A DNA stretch of 64,000 nt from Polydactylus sextarius (Eukaryota; Chordata; Actinopteri; Polynemidae): positions 5,401,501 through 5,465,500 of the forward strand of contig CM028917.1 in assembly GCA_016801845.1 (NCBI GenBank). The letters run 5' to 3'. This document shows, piece after piece, positions 25,568-37,986 of this stretch; the first letter of the stretch is position 1, and every line of letters starts with the position of its first letter. The notes under the pieces are model-generated. The model was not told where the DNA came from and made no database searches. It saw nothing but the letters and a program-made list of their open reading frames with translations. A program made the translations under genes and the position numbers.

Positions 25568-26432
25568 CAGAGGTGTCAAGTAGCGAACTACAAATACTTT
25601 GTTACCTAACTTGAGTAGAAATGTTAGTTTTCTGTTGCTTTATTTTCAGCCCATTTTTTACTTCTACTCTTTACATTTTCACGCAATTATCTGTACTTTC
25701 TACTCCTTAGGTTTTAAAAATAGCCTTGTTACTCCTATTTCATTCCGGCTTGTCATCGTTCAAAAAAAAAACACAAAAAAAACACCTATTCAGATAAATA
25801 GCGCCATCCAGTTTTGTTATCTTACATCCGTTTCCCTCACATCTTCCTGCAGCTAAACTTGGCTGTACATTTACGTTCCAATAACTATTATTGATAACAT
25901 GCCTCTTAAGGTTGACTTTTTACACCACCACATTATTACCATAAAGCTGCAAATAATACTCGAGTGATGAATAGACACCTGTCTCTTTTGTAAGCCAGGG
26001 GCAGCAACGCATTTGAGTAACAAACGTCCGTCTCAAATAAAGGCCTGATTTTCTCCTTGTGGTTGAATTTAGCTCATTCTAACTCCTCCGCACCCAGACC
26101 AGAGCATGTGAGTGGAGCGTATGAAATATAGTCAGAGTGCGGCGCTGATTTTTATCCAAAGTTCGGGGCGATCGCTCTGTCCCACTCAAGTTCTGTGGTA
26201 GTAGTGCACTATAGGCCCCTGTGGCCTTTGTAGCCTTTGTCCTTAATGGCATTTTCCCTACTTTACATTACTTTTACTTTAATACTTTAAGTAGTTTTGA
26301 AATCAGTACTTTTACACTTTTTCTTGGGTAAAAACCTTGAGTTGATACCTCAACTTCTACAGAAATCTTTTCTAAACCCTGGTATCTCTACTTCTACTTG
26401 AGTAATGACTGTAAATACATTTGACACCTCTG
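25568..26432. mobile_element. Non-autonomous hAT-like element (copy 1)
   Basis: Ends are inverted: left CAGAGGTGTCAAG, right TTTGACACCTCTG. It is flanked by 8-bp near-identical direct repeats, GTGATAAT (25560-25567) and ATGATAAT (26433-26440), as expected for hAT target-site duplication. 865 bp, no transposase, and a poly(A)-rich patch at 25762. Only the left half (up to the GCTGCAAATAATA block) survives in ordinary B units. Confidence 0.8.
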
Positions 26433-27155
26433 ATGATAATCAGTAAGTAATCCCAGATAGAAATGATTCTAGCTGTAGTCTGGCAAACGTTTGGCATTTT
26501 AGATTAATTTTGGCACAGAGGAAGCAGCATGAAGGCCTTTGCTTTGATTATGGTGTAGTAATGGTTTAACACACTATTTAAAAAGTAAAGTTAAGCAAGG
26601 TAAAGGTTCTTAGTTTAACTGTGGGGATGTTAGACACCTTTTTGGGGCAGTTATGTCTATGTTTTGGAGTTCTGTAGCTGATTTGGGTGAGATTTGGCTT
26701 TTTTTTGTTTTTTTTTTCTTTTGCCTTCTTTCTTCTCCTTCCAAAACTTTGCCAAACTTTGGCTACATTTCGCCTATAATGATTACCTATCTGGGATAGC
26801 TTGATTAAATCCAAACTTTTTTTTTTTTTTTTTAGCAATGTGATGTTAAAATATTGTTACAAATGAAATATACAAAAGACAAATAAAAGCCTTCTAACTG
26901 GGCTATTTGTACTTTCCTCTGCTGTTAAATGTGGTTTCATTACAAACAGCAACGTGAAATAAATAAGCCATTAGCAAAGCAAAAATTTATAGCACATCTA
27001 ATCACAATCTATAAAAGTATTATGTTTTTCTTAAGCACCATGTTAAATGTCATAGAGCTGTTATAGACTGTACAGTCTGACATGTACACCGTGCATCATT
27101 GTCACTTAAAGTCAACAGGATACTCATATTATATGATATGTTTTATGTGCCCCAG
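26433..27155 (+). other. Intron before exon A2
   Basis: Unique to block ends: 26433-26990 recurs at about 31864-32400, and in shortened form after 37311. It contains T-rich runs (26700-26720, 26817-26834). No coding potential. The last about 160 bases, ending TTTTATGTGCCCCAG, are the standard pre-exon sequence of the array. Confidence 0.6.
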
Positions 27156-27467
27156 AACAAATCAGGTTGGTTGGATCTAGATCTACTCGTTGCTCTGGAA
27201 GAGTTGAAATCTATCACAACAACTCCTGGGGAACTGTCTGTGATGACGACTGGGACTTAAATGATGCTGCAGTAGTTTGCAGACAGTTGAACTGTGGTAC
27301 AGCACTGGATGCTCCTCACTCTGCCTACTTTGGTCAAGGAAATGGCTCCATCTGGCTTGATAATGTGACCTGTTCAGGAAATGAAACATCTCTACACGAG
27401 TGTCAACACAGTGGTTTTGGGACAAGTTATTGTGGTCATTATGAGGACGCTGGTGTCATCTGCTCAG
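27156..27467 (+). CDS. SRCR domain exon A2
   Basis: Intact type A exon, 312 bp, phase 1-1, with CRQLNC, GQGNGS and DNVTC. Opens the second block (A-B-B). Confidence 0.92.
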
Positions 27468-29457
27468 GTGAGATAATTCAGTTAAATTCAAATAAATCAA
27501 GGCCATTAAAACCATAGATTCAGTCTATGATAATCAGAAGAGTCAAGTAATCAAGTACAAGTACTTCTTTACCTTACTTAAGAAGAAATTTGGTTATCTA
27601 TACTTTACTGGAGTAATTATTTTTCAGCCCACTTTTTACTCCCACTCCTTACATTTTTAAGCAGTTATCTGTACTTTCTACTCCTTAAATTATAAAAATA
27701 ATATCGTTACTCCTATTTCATTCTGCCTTGTTATTGTTAAAAAAAAAAAAAAAAAAAACAAGAAATACCTATCCTGATAAATCGTGCCATCCAGTTTTGT
27801 ATCTTACATCCGTTTTCCTCAGATTCCTGCAGCTAAACTTGGATGTACATTTACATTCCAATAACAGTTATTGATAACATGCCTCTGAAGTTTGACTTTT
27901 TACACCACTATAATACAACCATTTAGCTGCAAATACAGTTGTATGCAAAAGTTTGGGCACCCCTGATCATTTTCAAGATTTTCCTTTATAAATCAATGGT
28001 TATTCGGATCAGCAATTTCAGTTAAATATATCATATAGCAGACGAACACAGTGGTATTTGAGAAGTGAAATGAAGTTTATAGGATTTACAGAAAGTGTGC
28101 AATAATTACTTTTAAAAAAGTAGGCAGGTGCGTAAATTTGGGCACCCCAACAGAAAAATTCCACCAATATTTAGTAGATCCTCCTTTTGCAATTGATCCC
28201 TCTTTTTTTGTACCGTTTACTCTGTTCAGGGAAGTCAAGCTCAATGCCTCGAGGGAAGTTGACTGTGGGATTGTGGACAATTTAAAGTAAACAATTAACC
28301 TAACCCACATTTAACCTTGGTGAAAATAGTTTCAAATAAATAAATGAATAAATAGTTCAAATATCAAAAATTTTTGGGGAAAATTTCAAATTTAATTTCT
28401 TTATTTTAACAGTGATGAAATCAGATGAATAGGATTCAAATCACTATTTCAGCTTTGTTAGTAACTCATTCTGTTAGTCCAGCCACTTAAAATGAGCTTC
28501 CTGTTACTTCAAGCAGCTACAAGTTTCCATTGATGAACGACAATGAAAGACTTAATGTAACCGTATCTGAGCACCGCGGCACTTCGGTACTTTGCCTTAA
28601 AAAATTAAACACCAGTCATTCAGATGCTTGTCCCAAATAAACACAGGGACTGTTGAGTCATTTGGGAAAATAAACGCTGGGGCTGTTATTTGGGGCTTTA
28701 CAGTACTCATTGCCTATTTAGACAGGAAGCCTTAAATAGTCATGGAAAGAGTCATGTTTTATGAGTGACTGGTGATTGGATTTGAATCTTGAGGGATCTT
28801 TTTAGTCTACTTAACCTACCTCCTTACATTGAGTTACCTAGGATTTGTTTGTTGTATAAAAAAAAAAAAAAAAAAAAAAAAAGGACACCTATTCAGATAA
28901 ATAGCGCCATCCAGTTTTGTATCTTACATCCGTTTCCCTCACAGATTCCTACAGCTAAACTTGGATGTACATTTACATTCCAATAACAGTTATTGATAAC
29001 ATGCCTCTGAAGTTTGACTTTTTACACCACTATAATACAACCATAAAGCTGCAAATAATAGTTGGATTTTGCTATCTGGGATGACTCGTTTAAAGCTAAA
29101 CTTTTTTTAGTAAAGTGTTGTTAAAATTTTGTTAAAAATGAAATATAAAAAAGACAAATAAGAGCCTCCTATTTGGGCTATTTGTAAGTTTCCTCTGCTG
29201 CCAAATGCAGTTTTGTTACAGACAGCACCTTTGAATACAACTTCTACATTTGATTAAATCTCATATGCCTCAGGTTTCCAAGTCAGACTGGTTGGATCTA
29301 GATCTACTTGTTCACTTTCACTAATCACAATCTATAAAACCATGTTAAATGTCATAAAGCTGTTATAGACTGTACAGTCTGACATGTACACTGTGCATGA
29401 TTATCACTTAAAGGCACCAGGATACTCATATTATATGATATGTTTTATGTGCCCCAG

Positions 29458-29763
29458 AACAAATCAGGTTGGTTGGATCTACTCGTTGCTCTGGAAGAGT
29501 TGAAATCTATCACAACAACTCCTGGGGAACTGTCTGTGATGACAACTGGGACTTAAATGATGCTGCAGTAGTTTGCAGACAGTTGGACTGTGGTACAGCA
29601 CTGGATGCTCCTCACTCTGCCTACTTTGGTCAAGGAAATGGCTCCATCTGGCTTGATCATGTGGCCTGTTCAGGAAATGAAACATCTCTACACAAGTGTC
29701 AACACAGTGGTTTTGGGACAAGTTATTGTGGTCATTATAAGGATGCTGGTGTCATCTGCTCAG
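29458..29763 (+). CDS. SRCR domain exon B13
   Basis: Intact type B exon. LHKCQ replaces LHECQ (Glu to Lys), shared only with B15. GQGNGS with GTSYC. Confidence 0.92.
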
Positions 29764-30626
29764 GTGAGATAATTCAGTTAAATTCAAATAAATCAAAGCC
29801 ATTAAAACCATAGATTCAGTCTGTGATAATCAGAGGTGTCAAGTAACCAAGTACAAATACTTCTTTACCTTACTTAAGTAGACATTTTGGTTATCTATAC
29901 TTTACTGGAGTAATTATTTTCAGCCCACTTTTTACTTCTACTGCTTACATTTTTGCACAATTATCTGTACTTTCTACTCCTTACGTTTTAAAAAATAGCC
30001 TTGTTACTCCTAGTTCATTCCAGCTTGTCATCGTTCAAAAAAAAAAAAAGGACACCTATTCAGATAAAAAAGCACCATCCAGTTTTGTTATCTTACATCC
30101 GTTTCCCTCACAGATTCCTGCAGCTAAACTTGGATGTACATTTACATACCAATAACAGTTATTGATAACATGCCTCTGAAGTTTGACTTTTTACACAGCT
30201 ATAATACAACCATAAAGCTGCAAATAATAGTTGGATTTTGTTATCTGGGATGACTCGTTTTAAAGCTAAACTTTTTTAGTAAAGTGTTGTTAAAATTTTG
30301 TTAAAAATGAAATATAAAAAAGACAAATAAGAGCCTCCTATTTGGGCTATTTGTAAGTTTCCTCTGCTGCCAAATGCAGTTTTGTTACAGACAGCACCTT
30401 TGAATACAACTTCTACATTTGATTAAATCTCATATGCCTCAGGTTTCCAAGTCAGACTGGTTGGATCTAGATCTACTCGTTCACTTTCACTAATCACAAT
30501 CTATAAAACCATGTTAAATGTCATAAAGCTGTTATAGACTGTACAGTCTGACATGTACACTGTGCATGATTATCACTTAAAGGCAACAGGATACTCATAT
30601 TATATGATATGTTTTATGTGCCCCAG

Positions 30627-30932
30627 AACAAATCAGATTGGTTGGATCTACTCGTTGCTCTGGAAGAGTTGAAATCTATCACAACAACTCCTGGGGAACT
30701 GTCTGTGATGACAACTGGGACTTAAATGATGCTGCAGTAGTTTGCAGACAGTTGGACTGTGGTACAGCACTGGATGCTCCTCACTCTGCCTACTTTGGTC
30801 AAGGAAGTGGCTCCATCTGGCTTGATCATGTGGCCTGTTCAGGAAATGAAACATCTCTACACGAGTGTCAACACAGTGGTTTTGGGACAAATTATTGTGG
30901 TCATTATAAGGATGCTGGTGTCATCTGCTCAG
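30627..30932 (+). CDS. SRCR domain exon B14
   Basis: Intact type B exon, GQGSGS with GTNYC. Closes the second block and is followed by a complete hAT-like element. Confidence 0.92.
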
Positions 30933-30999
30933 GTGAGATAATTAAGTTAAATTCAAATAAATCAAAGCCATTAAAACCATAGATTCAGTCTGTGATAAT

Positions 31000-31863
31000 C
31001 AGAGGTGTCAAGTAGCGAACTACAAATACTTTGTTACCTAACTTGAGTAGAAATGTTAGTTTTCTGTTGCTTTATTTTCAGCCCATTTTTTACTTCTACT
31101 CTTTACATTTTCACGCAATTATCTGTACTTTCTACTCCTTAGGTTTTAAAAATAGCCTTGTTACTCCTATTTCATTCCGGCTTGTCATCGTTCAAAAAAA
31201 AACACAAAAAAAACACCTATTCAGATAAATAGCGCCATCCAGTTTTGTTATCTTACATCCGTTTCCCTCACATCTTCCTGCAGCTAAACTTGGCTGTACA
31301 TTTACGTTCCAATAACTATTATTGATAACATGCCTCTTAAGGTTGACTTTTTACACCACCACATTATTACCATAAAGCTGCAAATAATACTCGAGTGATG
31401 AATAGACACCTGTCTCTTTTGTAAGCCAGGGGCAGCAACGCATTTGAGTAACAAACGTCCGTCTCAAATAAAGGCCTGATTTTCTCCTTGTGGTTGAATT
31501 TAGCTCATTCTAACTCCTCCGCACCCAGACCAGAGCATGTGAGTGGAGCGTATGAAATATAGTCAGAGTGCGGCGCTGATTTTTATCCAAAGTTCGGGGC
31601 GATCGCTCTGTCCCACTCAAGTTCTGTGGTAGTAGTGCACTATAGGCCCCTGTGGCCTTTGTAGCCTTTGTCCTTAATGGCATTTTCCCCCCTTTACATT
31701 ACTTTTACTTTAATACTTTAAGTAGTTTTGAAATCAGTACTTTTACACTTTTTCTTGGGTAAAAACCTTGAGTTGATACCTCAACTTCTACAGAAATCTT
31801 TTCTAAACCCTGGTATCTCTACTTCTACTTGAGTAATGACTGTAAATACATTTGACACCTCTG
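31000..31863. mobile_element. Non-autonomous hAT-like element (copy 2)
   Basis: Same termini and flanking octamers as the copy at 25568, almost identical along its length. It was carried by segmental duplication rather than by a fresh insertion. Confidence 0.78.
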
Positions 31864-32583
31864 ATGATAATCAGTAAGTAATCCCAGATAGAAATGATTC
31901 TAGCTGTAGTCTGGCAAACGTTTGGCATTTTAGATTAATTTTGGCACAGAGGAAGCAGCATGAAGGCCTTTGCTTTGATTATGGTGTAGTAATGGTTTAA
32001 CACACTATTTAAAAAGTAAAGTTAAGCAAGGTAAAGGTTCTTAGTTTAACTGTGGGGATGTTAGACACCTTTTTGGGGCAGTTATGTCTATGTTTTGGAG
32101 TTCTGTAGCTGATTTGGGTGAGATTTGCTTTTTTTTTTGTTTTTTTTTTCTTTTGCCTTCTTTCTTCTCCTTCCAAAACTTTGCCAAACTTTGGCTACAT
32201 TTCGCCTATAATGATTACCTATCTGGGATAGCTTGATTAAATCCAAACTTTTTTTTTTTTTAGCAATGTGATGTTAAAATATTGTTACAAATGAAATATA
32301 CAAAAGACAAATAAAAGCCTTCTAACTGGGCTATTTGTACTTTCCTCTGCTGTTAAATGTGGTTTCATTACAAACAGCAACGTGAAATAAATAAGCCATT
32401 AGCAAAGCAAAAATTTATAGCACGTCTAATCACAATCTATAAAAGTATTATGTTTTTCTTAAGCACCATGTTAAATGTCATAGAGCTGTTATAGACTGTA
32501 CAGTCTGACATGTACACCGTGCATCATTGTCACTTAAAGTCAACAGGATACTCATATTATATGATATGTTTTATGTGCCCCAG

Positions 32584-32895
32584 AACAAATCAGGTTGGTT
32601 GGATCTAGATCTACTCGTTGCTCTGGAAGAGTTGAAATCTATCACAGCAACTCCTGGGGAACTGTCTGTGATGACGACTGGGACTTAAATGATGCTGCAG
32701 TAGTTTGCAGACAGTTGAACTGTGGTACAGCACTGGATGCTCCTCACTCTGCCTACTTTGGTCAAGGAAATGGCTCCATCTGGCTTGATAATGTGACCTG
32801 TTCAGGAAATGAAACATCTCTACACGAGTGTCAACACAGTGGTTTTGGGACAAGTTATTGTGGTCATTATGAGGACGCTGGTGTCATCTGCTCAG
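32584..32895 (+). CDS. SRCR domain exon A3
   Basis: Intact type A exon. IYHSNSW replaces IYHNNSW (Asn to Ser), which removes the NNS sequon. Opens the third block. Confidence 0.92.
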
Positions 32896-34285
32896 GTGAG
32901 ATAATTCAGTTAAATTCAAATAAATCAAGGCCATTAAAACCATAGATTCAGTCTATGATAATCAGAAGAGTCAAGTAATCAAGTACAAGTACTTCTTTAC
33001 CTTACTTAAGAAGAAATTTGGTTATCTATACTTTACTGGAGTAATTTTTTTTCATCCCACTTTTTACTCCCACTCCTTACATTTTTAAGCAGTTATCTGT
33101 ACTTTCTACTCCTTAAATTATAAAAATAATATCGTTACTCCTATTTCATTCTGCCTTGTTATTGTTAAAAAAAACAAAAAAAAAAAAAACAAGAAATACC
33201 TATCCTGATAAATCGTGCCATCCAGTTTTGTATCTTACATCCGTTTTCCTCAGATTCCTGCAGCTAAACTTGGATGTACATTTACATTCCAATAACAGTT
33301 ATTGATAACATGCCTCTGAAGTTTGACTTTTTACACCACTATAATACAACCATTTAGCTGCAAATACAGTTGTATGCAAAAGTTTGGGCACCCCTGATCA
33401 TTTTCAAGATTTTCCTTTATAAATCAATGGTTATTCGGATCAGCAATTTCAGTTAAATATATCATATAGCAGACGAACACAGTGGTATTTGAGAAGTGAA
33501 ATGAAGTTTATAGGATTTACAGAAAGTGTGCAATAATTACTTTAAAAAAAAGTAGGCAGGTGCGTAAATTTGGGCACCCCAACAGAAAAATTCCACCAAT
33601 ATTTAGTAGATCCTCCTTTTGCAATTGATCCCTCTTTTTTTGTACCGTTTACTCTGTTCAGGGAAGTCAAGCTCAATGCCTCGAGGGAAGTTGACTGTGG
33701 GATTGTGGACAATTTAAAGTAAACAATTAACCTAACCCACATTTAACCTTGGTGAAAATAGTTTCAAATAAATAAATGAATAAATAGTTCAAATATCAAA
33801 AATTTTGGGGAAAATTTCAAATTTAATTTCTTTATTTTAACAGTGATGAAATCAGATGAATAGGATTCAAATCACTATTTCAGCTTTGTTAGTAACTCAT
33901 TCTGTTAGTCCAGCCACTTAAAATGAGCTTCCTGTTACTTCAAGCAGCTACAAGTTTCCATTGATGAACGACAATGAAAGACTTAATGTAACCGTATCTG
34001 AGCACCACGGCACTTCGGTACTTTGCCTTAAAAAATTAAACACCAGTCATTCAGATGCTTGTCCCAAATAAACACAGGGACTGTTGAGTCATTTGGGAAA
34101 ATAAACGCTGGGGCTGTTATTTGGGGCTTTACAGTACTCATTGCCTATTTAGACAGGAAGCCTTAAATAGTCATGGAAAGAGTCATGTTTTATGAGTGAC
34201 TGGTGATTGGATTTGAATCTTGAGGGATCTTTTTAGTCTACTTAACCTACCTCCTTACATTGAGTTACCTAGGATTTGTTTGTTG

Positions 34286-34322
<37 letters not shown>

Positions 34323-34895
34323 ACACCTATTCAGATAAATAGCGCCATCCAGTTTTGTATCTTACATCCGTTTCCCTCACAGATTCCTACAGCTAAACTT
34401 GGATGTACATTTACATTCCAATAACAGTTATTGATAACATGCCTCTGAAGTTTGACTTTTTACACCACTATAATACAACCATAAAGCTGCAAATAATAGT
34501 TGGATTTTGCTATCTGGGATGACTCGTTTAAAGCTAAACTTTTTTTAGTAAAGTGTTGTTAAAATTTTGTTAAAAATGAAATATAAAAAAGACAAATAAG
34601 AGCCTCCTATTTGGACTATTTGTAAGTTTCCTCTGCTGCCAAATGCAGTTTTGTTACAGACAGCACCTTTGAATACAACTTCTACATTTGATTAAATCTC
34701 ATATGCCTCAGGTTTCCAAGTCAGATTGGTTGGATCTAGATCTACTCATTCACTTTCACTAATCACAATCTATAAAACCATGTTAAATGTCATAAAGCTG
34801 TTATAGACTGTACAGTCTGACATGTACACTGTGCATGATTATCACTTAAAGGCACCAGGATACTCATATTATATGATATGTTTTATGTGCCACAG

Positions 34896-35201
34896 AACAA
34901 ATCAGGTTGGTTGGATCTACTCGTTGCTCTGGAAGAGTTGAAATCTATCACAACAACTCCTGGGGAACTGTCTGTGATGACAACTGGGACTTAAATGATG
35001 CTGCAGTAGTTTGCAGACAGTTGGACTGTGGTACAGCACTGGATGCTCCTCACTCTGCCTACTTTGGTCAAGGAAATGGCTCCATCTGGCTTGATCATGT
35101 GGCCTGTTCAGGAAATGAAACATCTCTACACAAGTGTCAACACAGTGGTTTTGGGACAAGTTATTGTGGTCATTATAAGGATGCTGGTGTCATCTGCTCA
35201 G
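34896..35201 (+). CDS. SRCR domain exon B15
   Basis: Intact type B exon. Carries LHKCQ like B13, which supports block duplication. The acceptor is GCCACAG. Confidence 0.92.
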
Positions 35202-36069
35202 GTGAGATAATTCAGTTAAATTCAAATAAATCAAAGCCATTAAAACCATAGATTCAGTCTGTGATAATCAGAGGTGTCAAGTAACCAAGTACAAATACTT
35301 CTTTTTACCTTACTTAAGTAGACATTTTGGTTATCTATACTTTACTGGAGTAATTATTTTTCAGCCCACTTTTTACTTCTACTGCTTACATTTTTGCACA
35401 ATTATCTGTACTTTCTACTCCTTACGTTTTAAAAAATAGCCTTGTTACTCCTATTTCATTCCAGCTTGTCATCGTTCAAAAAAAAAAAAAAAAGGACACC
35501 TATTCAGATAAAAAGCACCATCCAGTTTTGTTATCTTACATCCGTTTCCCTCACAGATTCCTGCAGCTAAACTTGGATGTACATTTACATACCAATAACA
35601 GTTATTGATAACATGCCTCTGAAGTTTGACTTTTTACACCGCTATAATACAACCATAAAGCTGCAAATAATAGTTGGATTTTGTTATCTGGGATGACTCG
35701 TTTAAAGCTAAACTTTTTTTAGTAAAGTGTTGTTAAAATTTTGTTAAAAATGAAATATAAAAAAGACAAATAAGAGCCTCCTATTTGGGCTATTTGTAAG
35801 TTTCCTCTGCTGCCAAATGCAGTTTTGTTACAGACAGCACCTTTGAATACAACTTCTACATTTGATTAAATCTCATATGCCTCAGGTTTCCAAGTCAGAC
35901 TGGTTGGATCTAGATCTACTCGTTCACTTTCACTAATCACAATCTATAAAACCATGTTAAATGTCATAAAGCTGTTATAGACTGTACAGTCTGACATGTA
36001 CACTGTGCATGATTATCACTTAAAGGCAACAGGATACTCATATTATATGATATGTTTTATGTGCCCCAG

Positions 36070-36375
36070 AACAAATCAGATTGGTTGGATCTACTCGTTG
36101 CTCTGGAAGAGTTGAAATCTATCACAACAACTCCTGGGGAACTGTCTGTGATGACAACTGGGACTTAAATGATGCTGCAGTAGTTTGCAGACAGTTGGAC
36201 TGTGGTACAGCACTGGATGCTCCTCACTCTGCCTACTTTGGTCAAGGAAATGGCTCCATCTGGCTTGATCATGTGGCCTGTTCAGGAAATGAAACATCTC
36301 TACACGAGTGTCAACACAGTGGTTTTGGTACAAATTATTGTGGTCATTATAAGGATGCTGGTGTCATCTGCTCAG
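36070..36375 (+). CDS. SRCR domain exon B16
   Basis: Intact type B exon, GQGNGS with GTNYC. Last B exon, followed by a complete hAT-like element. Confidence 0.92.
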
Positions 36376-36442
36376 GTGAGATAATTCAGTTAAATTCAAA
36401 TAAATCAAAGCCATTAAAACCATAGATTCAGTCTGTGATAAT

Positions 36443-37310
36443 CAGAGGTGTCAAGTAGCGAACTACAAATACTTTGTTACCTAACTTGAGTAGAAATGTT
36501 AGTTTTCTGTTGCTTTATTTTCAGCCCATTTTTTACTTCTACTCTTTACATTTTCACGCAATTATCTGTACTTTCTACTCCTTAGGTTTTAAAAATAGCC
36601 TTGTTACTCCTATTTCATTCCGGCTTGTCATCGTTCAAAAAAAAAAACACAAAAAAAACACCTATTCAGATAAATAGCGCCATCCAGTTTTGTTATCTTA
36701 CATCCGTTTCCCTCACATCTTCCTGCAGCTAAACTTGGCTGTACATTTACGTTCCAATAACTATTATTGATAACATGCCTCTTAAGGTTGACTTTTTACA
36801 CCACCACATTATTACCATAAAGCTGCAAATAATACTCGAGTGATGAATAGACACCTGTCTCTTTTGTAAGCCAGGGGCAGCAACGCATTTGAGTAACAAA
36901 CGTCCGTCTCAAATAAAGGCCTGATTTTCTCCTTGTGGTTGAATTTAGCTCATTCTAACTCCTCCGCACCCAGACCAGAGCATGTGAGTGGAGCGTATGA
37001 AATATAGTCAGAGTGCGGCGCTGATTTTTATCCAAAGTTCGGGGCGATCGCTCTGTCCCACTCAAGTTCTGTGGTAGTAGTGCACTATAGGCCCCTGTGG
37101 CGCAGCCTAAGCCTTTGTCCTTAATGGCATTTTCCCCCCTTTACATTACTTTTACTTTAATACTTTAAGTAGTTTTGAAATCAGTACTTTTACACTTTTT
37201 CTTGGGTAAAAACCTTGAGTTGATACCTCAACTTCTACAGAAATCTTTTTTAAACCCTGGTATCTCTACTTCTACTTGAGTAATGACTGTAAATACTTTT
37301 GACACCTCTG
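36443..37310. mobile_element. Non-autonomous hAT-like element (copy 3)
   Basis: Same inverted termini and flanks as copies 1 and 2. The sequence after it is about 350 bp shorter than in the first two blocks (junction near 37440). Confidence 0.78.
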
Positions 37311-37674
37311 ATGATAATTAGTAAGTAATCCCAGATAGAAATGATTCTAGCTGTAGTCTGGCAAACGTTTGGCATTTTAGATTAATTTTGGCACAGAGGA
37401 AGCAGCATGAAGGCCTTTGCTTTGATTATGGCGTAGTAAAATGTTAAATGTGGTTTCATTACAAACAGCAACGTGAAATAAATAAGCCATTAGCAAAGCA
37501 AAAATTTATAGCACATCTAATCACAATCTATAAAAGTATTATGTTTTTCTTAAGCACCATGTTAAATGTCATAGAGCTGTTATAGACTGCACAGTCTGAC
37601 ATGTACACCGTGCATCATTGTCACTTAAAGTCAACAGGATACTCATATCATATGATTTGTTTTATGTGCCCCAG

Positions 37675-37986
37675 AACAAATCAGGTTGGTTGGATCTAGA
37701 TCTACTCGTTGCTCTGGAAGAGTTGAAATCTATCACAACAACTCCTGGGGAACTGTCTGTGATGACAACTGGGACTTAAATGATGCTGCAGTAGTTTGCA
37801 GACAGTTGAACTGTGGTACAGCACTGGATGCTCCTCACTCTGCCTACTTTGGTCAAGGAAGTGGCTCCATCTGGCTTGATAATGTGACCTGTTCAGGAAA
37901 TGAAACATCTCTACACGAGTGTCAACACAGTGGTTTTGGGACAAGTTATTGTGGTCATTATGAGGACGCTGGTGTCATCTGCTCAG
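37675..37986 (+). CDS. SRCR domain exon A4, last SRCR exon of the locus
   Basis: Intact type A exon with GQGSGS and, unlike A1-A3, DDNWD. Its intron is the only type A intron that runs on, without the poly(A) junction, into TTTTGGTCAAGTAACTGC and the Ig exons. It therefore shows the likely ancestral SRCR-to-Ig connection. Confidence 0.92.

Larger units (their letters stand above)
10218..37986 (+). repeat. Higher-order SRCR exon array
   Basis: B units repeat every 1168-1180 bp (exon plus intron). Type A units are about 2305 bp and block-final B units about 1960 bp. Order: A1, B1-B12, A2, B13-B14, A3, B15-B16, A4. The A-B-B block of 5428 bp (27156 to 32584) is repeated next (5091 bp, with a 350-bp deletion). 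Each B intron carries the left half of an hAT-like element, a variable poly(A) run of about 13-25 A and a dead SRCR exon start. Near identity of exons and introns implies recent unequal crossing over or conversion. Confidence 0.92.

Noticed and set aside
25599..25856. Frame MLPNLSRNVSF in three copies
   Set aside because: Lies inside the hAT-like element and runs into the poly(A) patch; not a transposase.
12658..36384. Repeated 60-residue plus-strand frames (MVQHWMLLTL type)
   Set aside because: Out-of-frame reading of the SRCR exons.
10245..37944. Repeated 80-residue minus-strand frames (MSQNHCVDTRVEMF type)
   Set aside because: Antisense shadow of each SRCR exon; open only because the exon is copied. 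No splice or start context of its own.
10218..37986. CRISPR-like regular repeats
   Set aside because: The repeats are 1.2-kb exon-intron units in a vertebrate gene, not short repeats with unique spacers.
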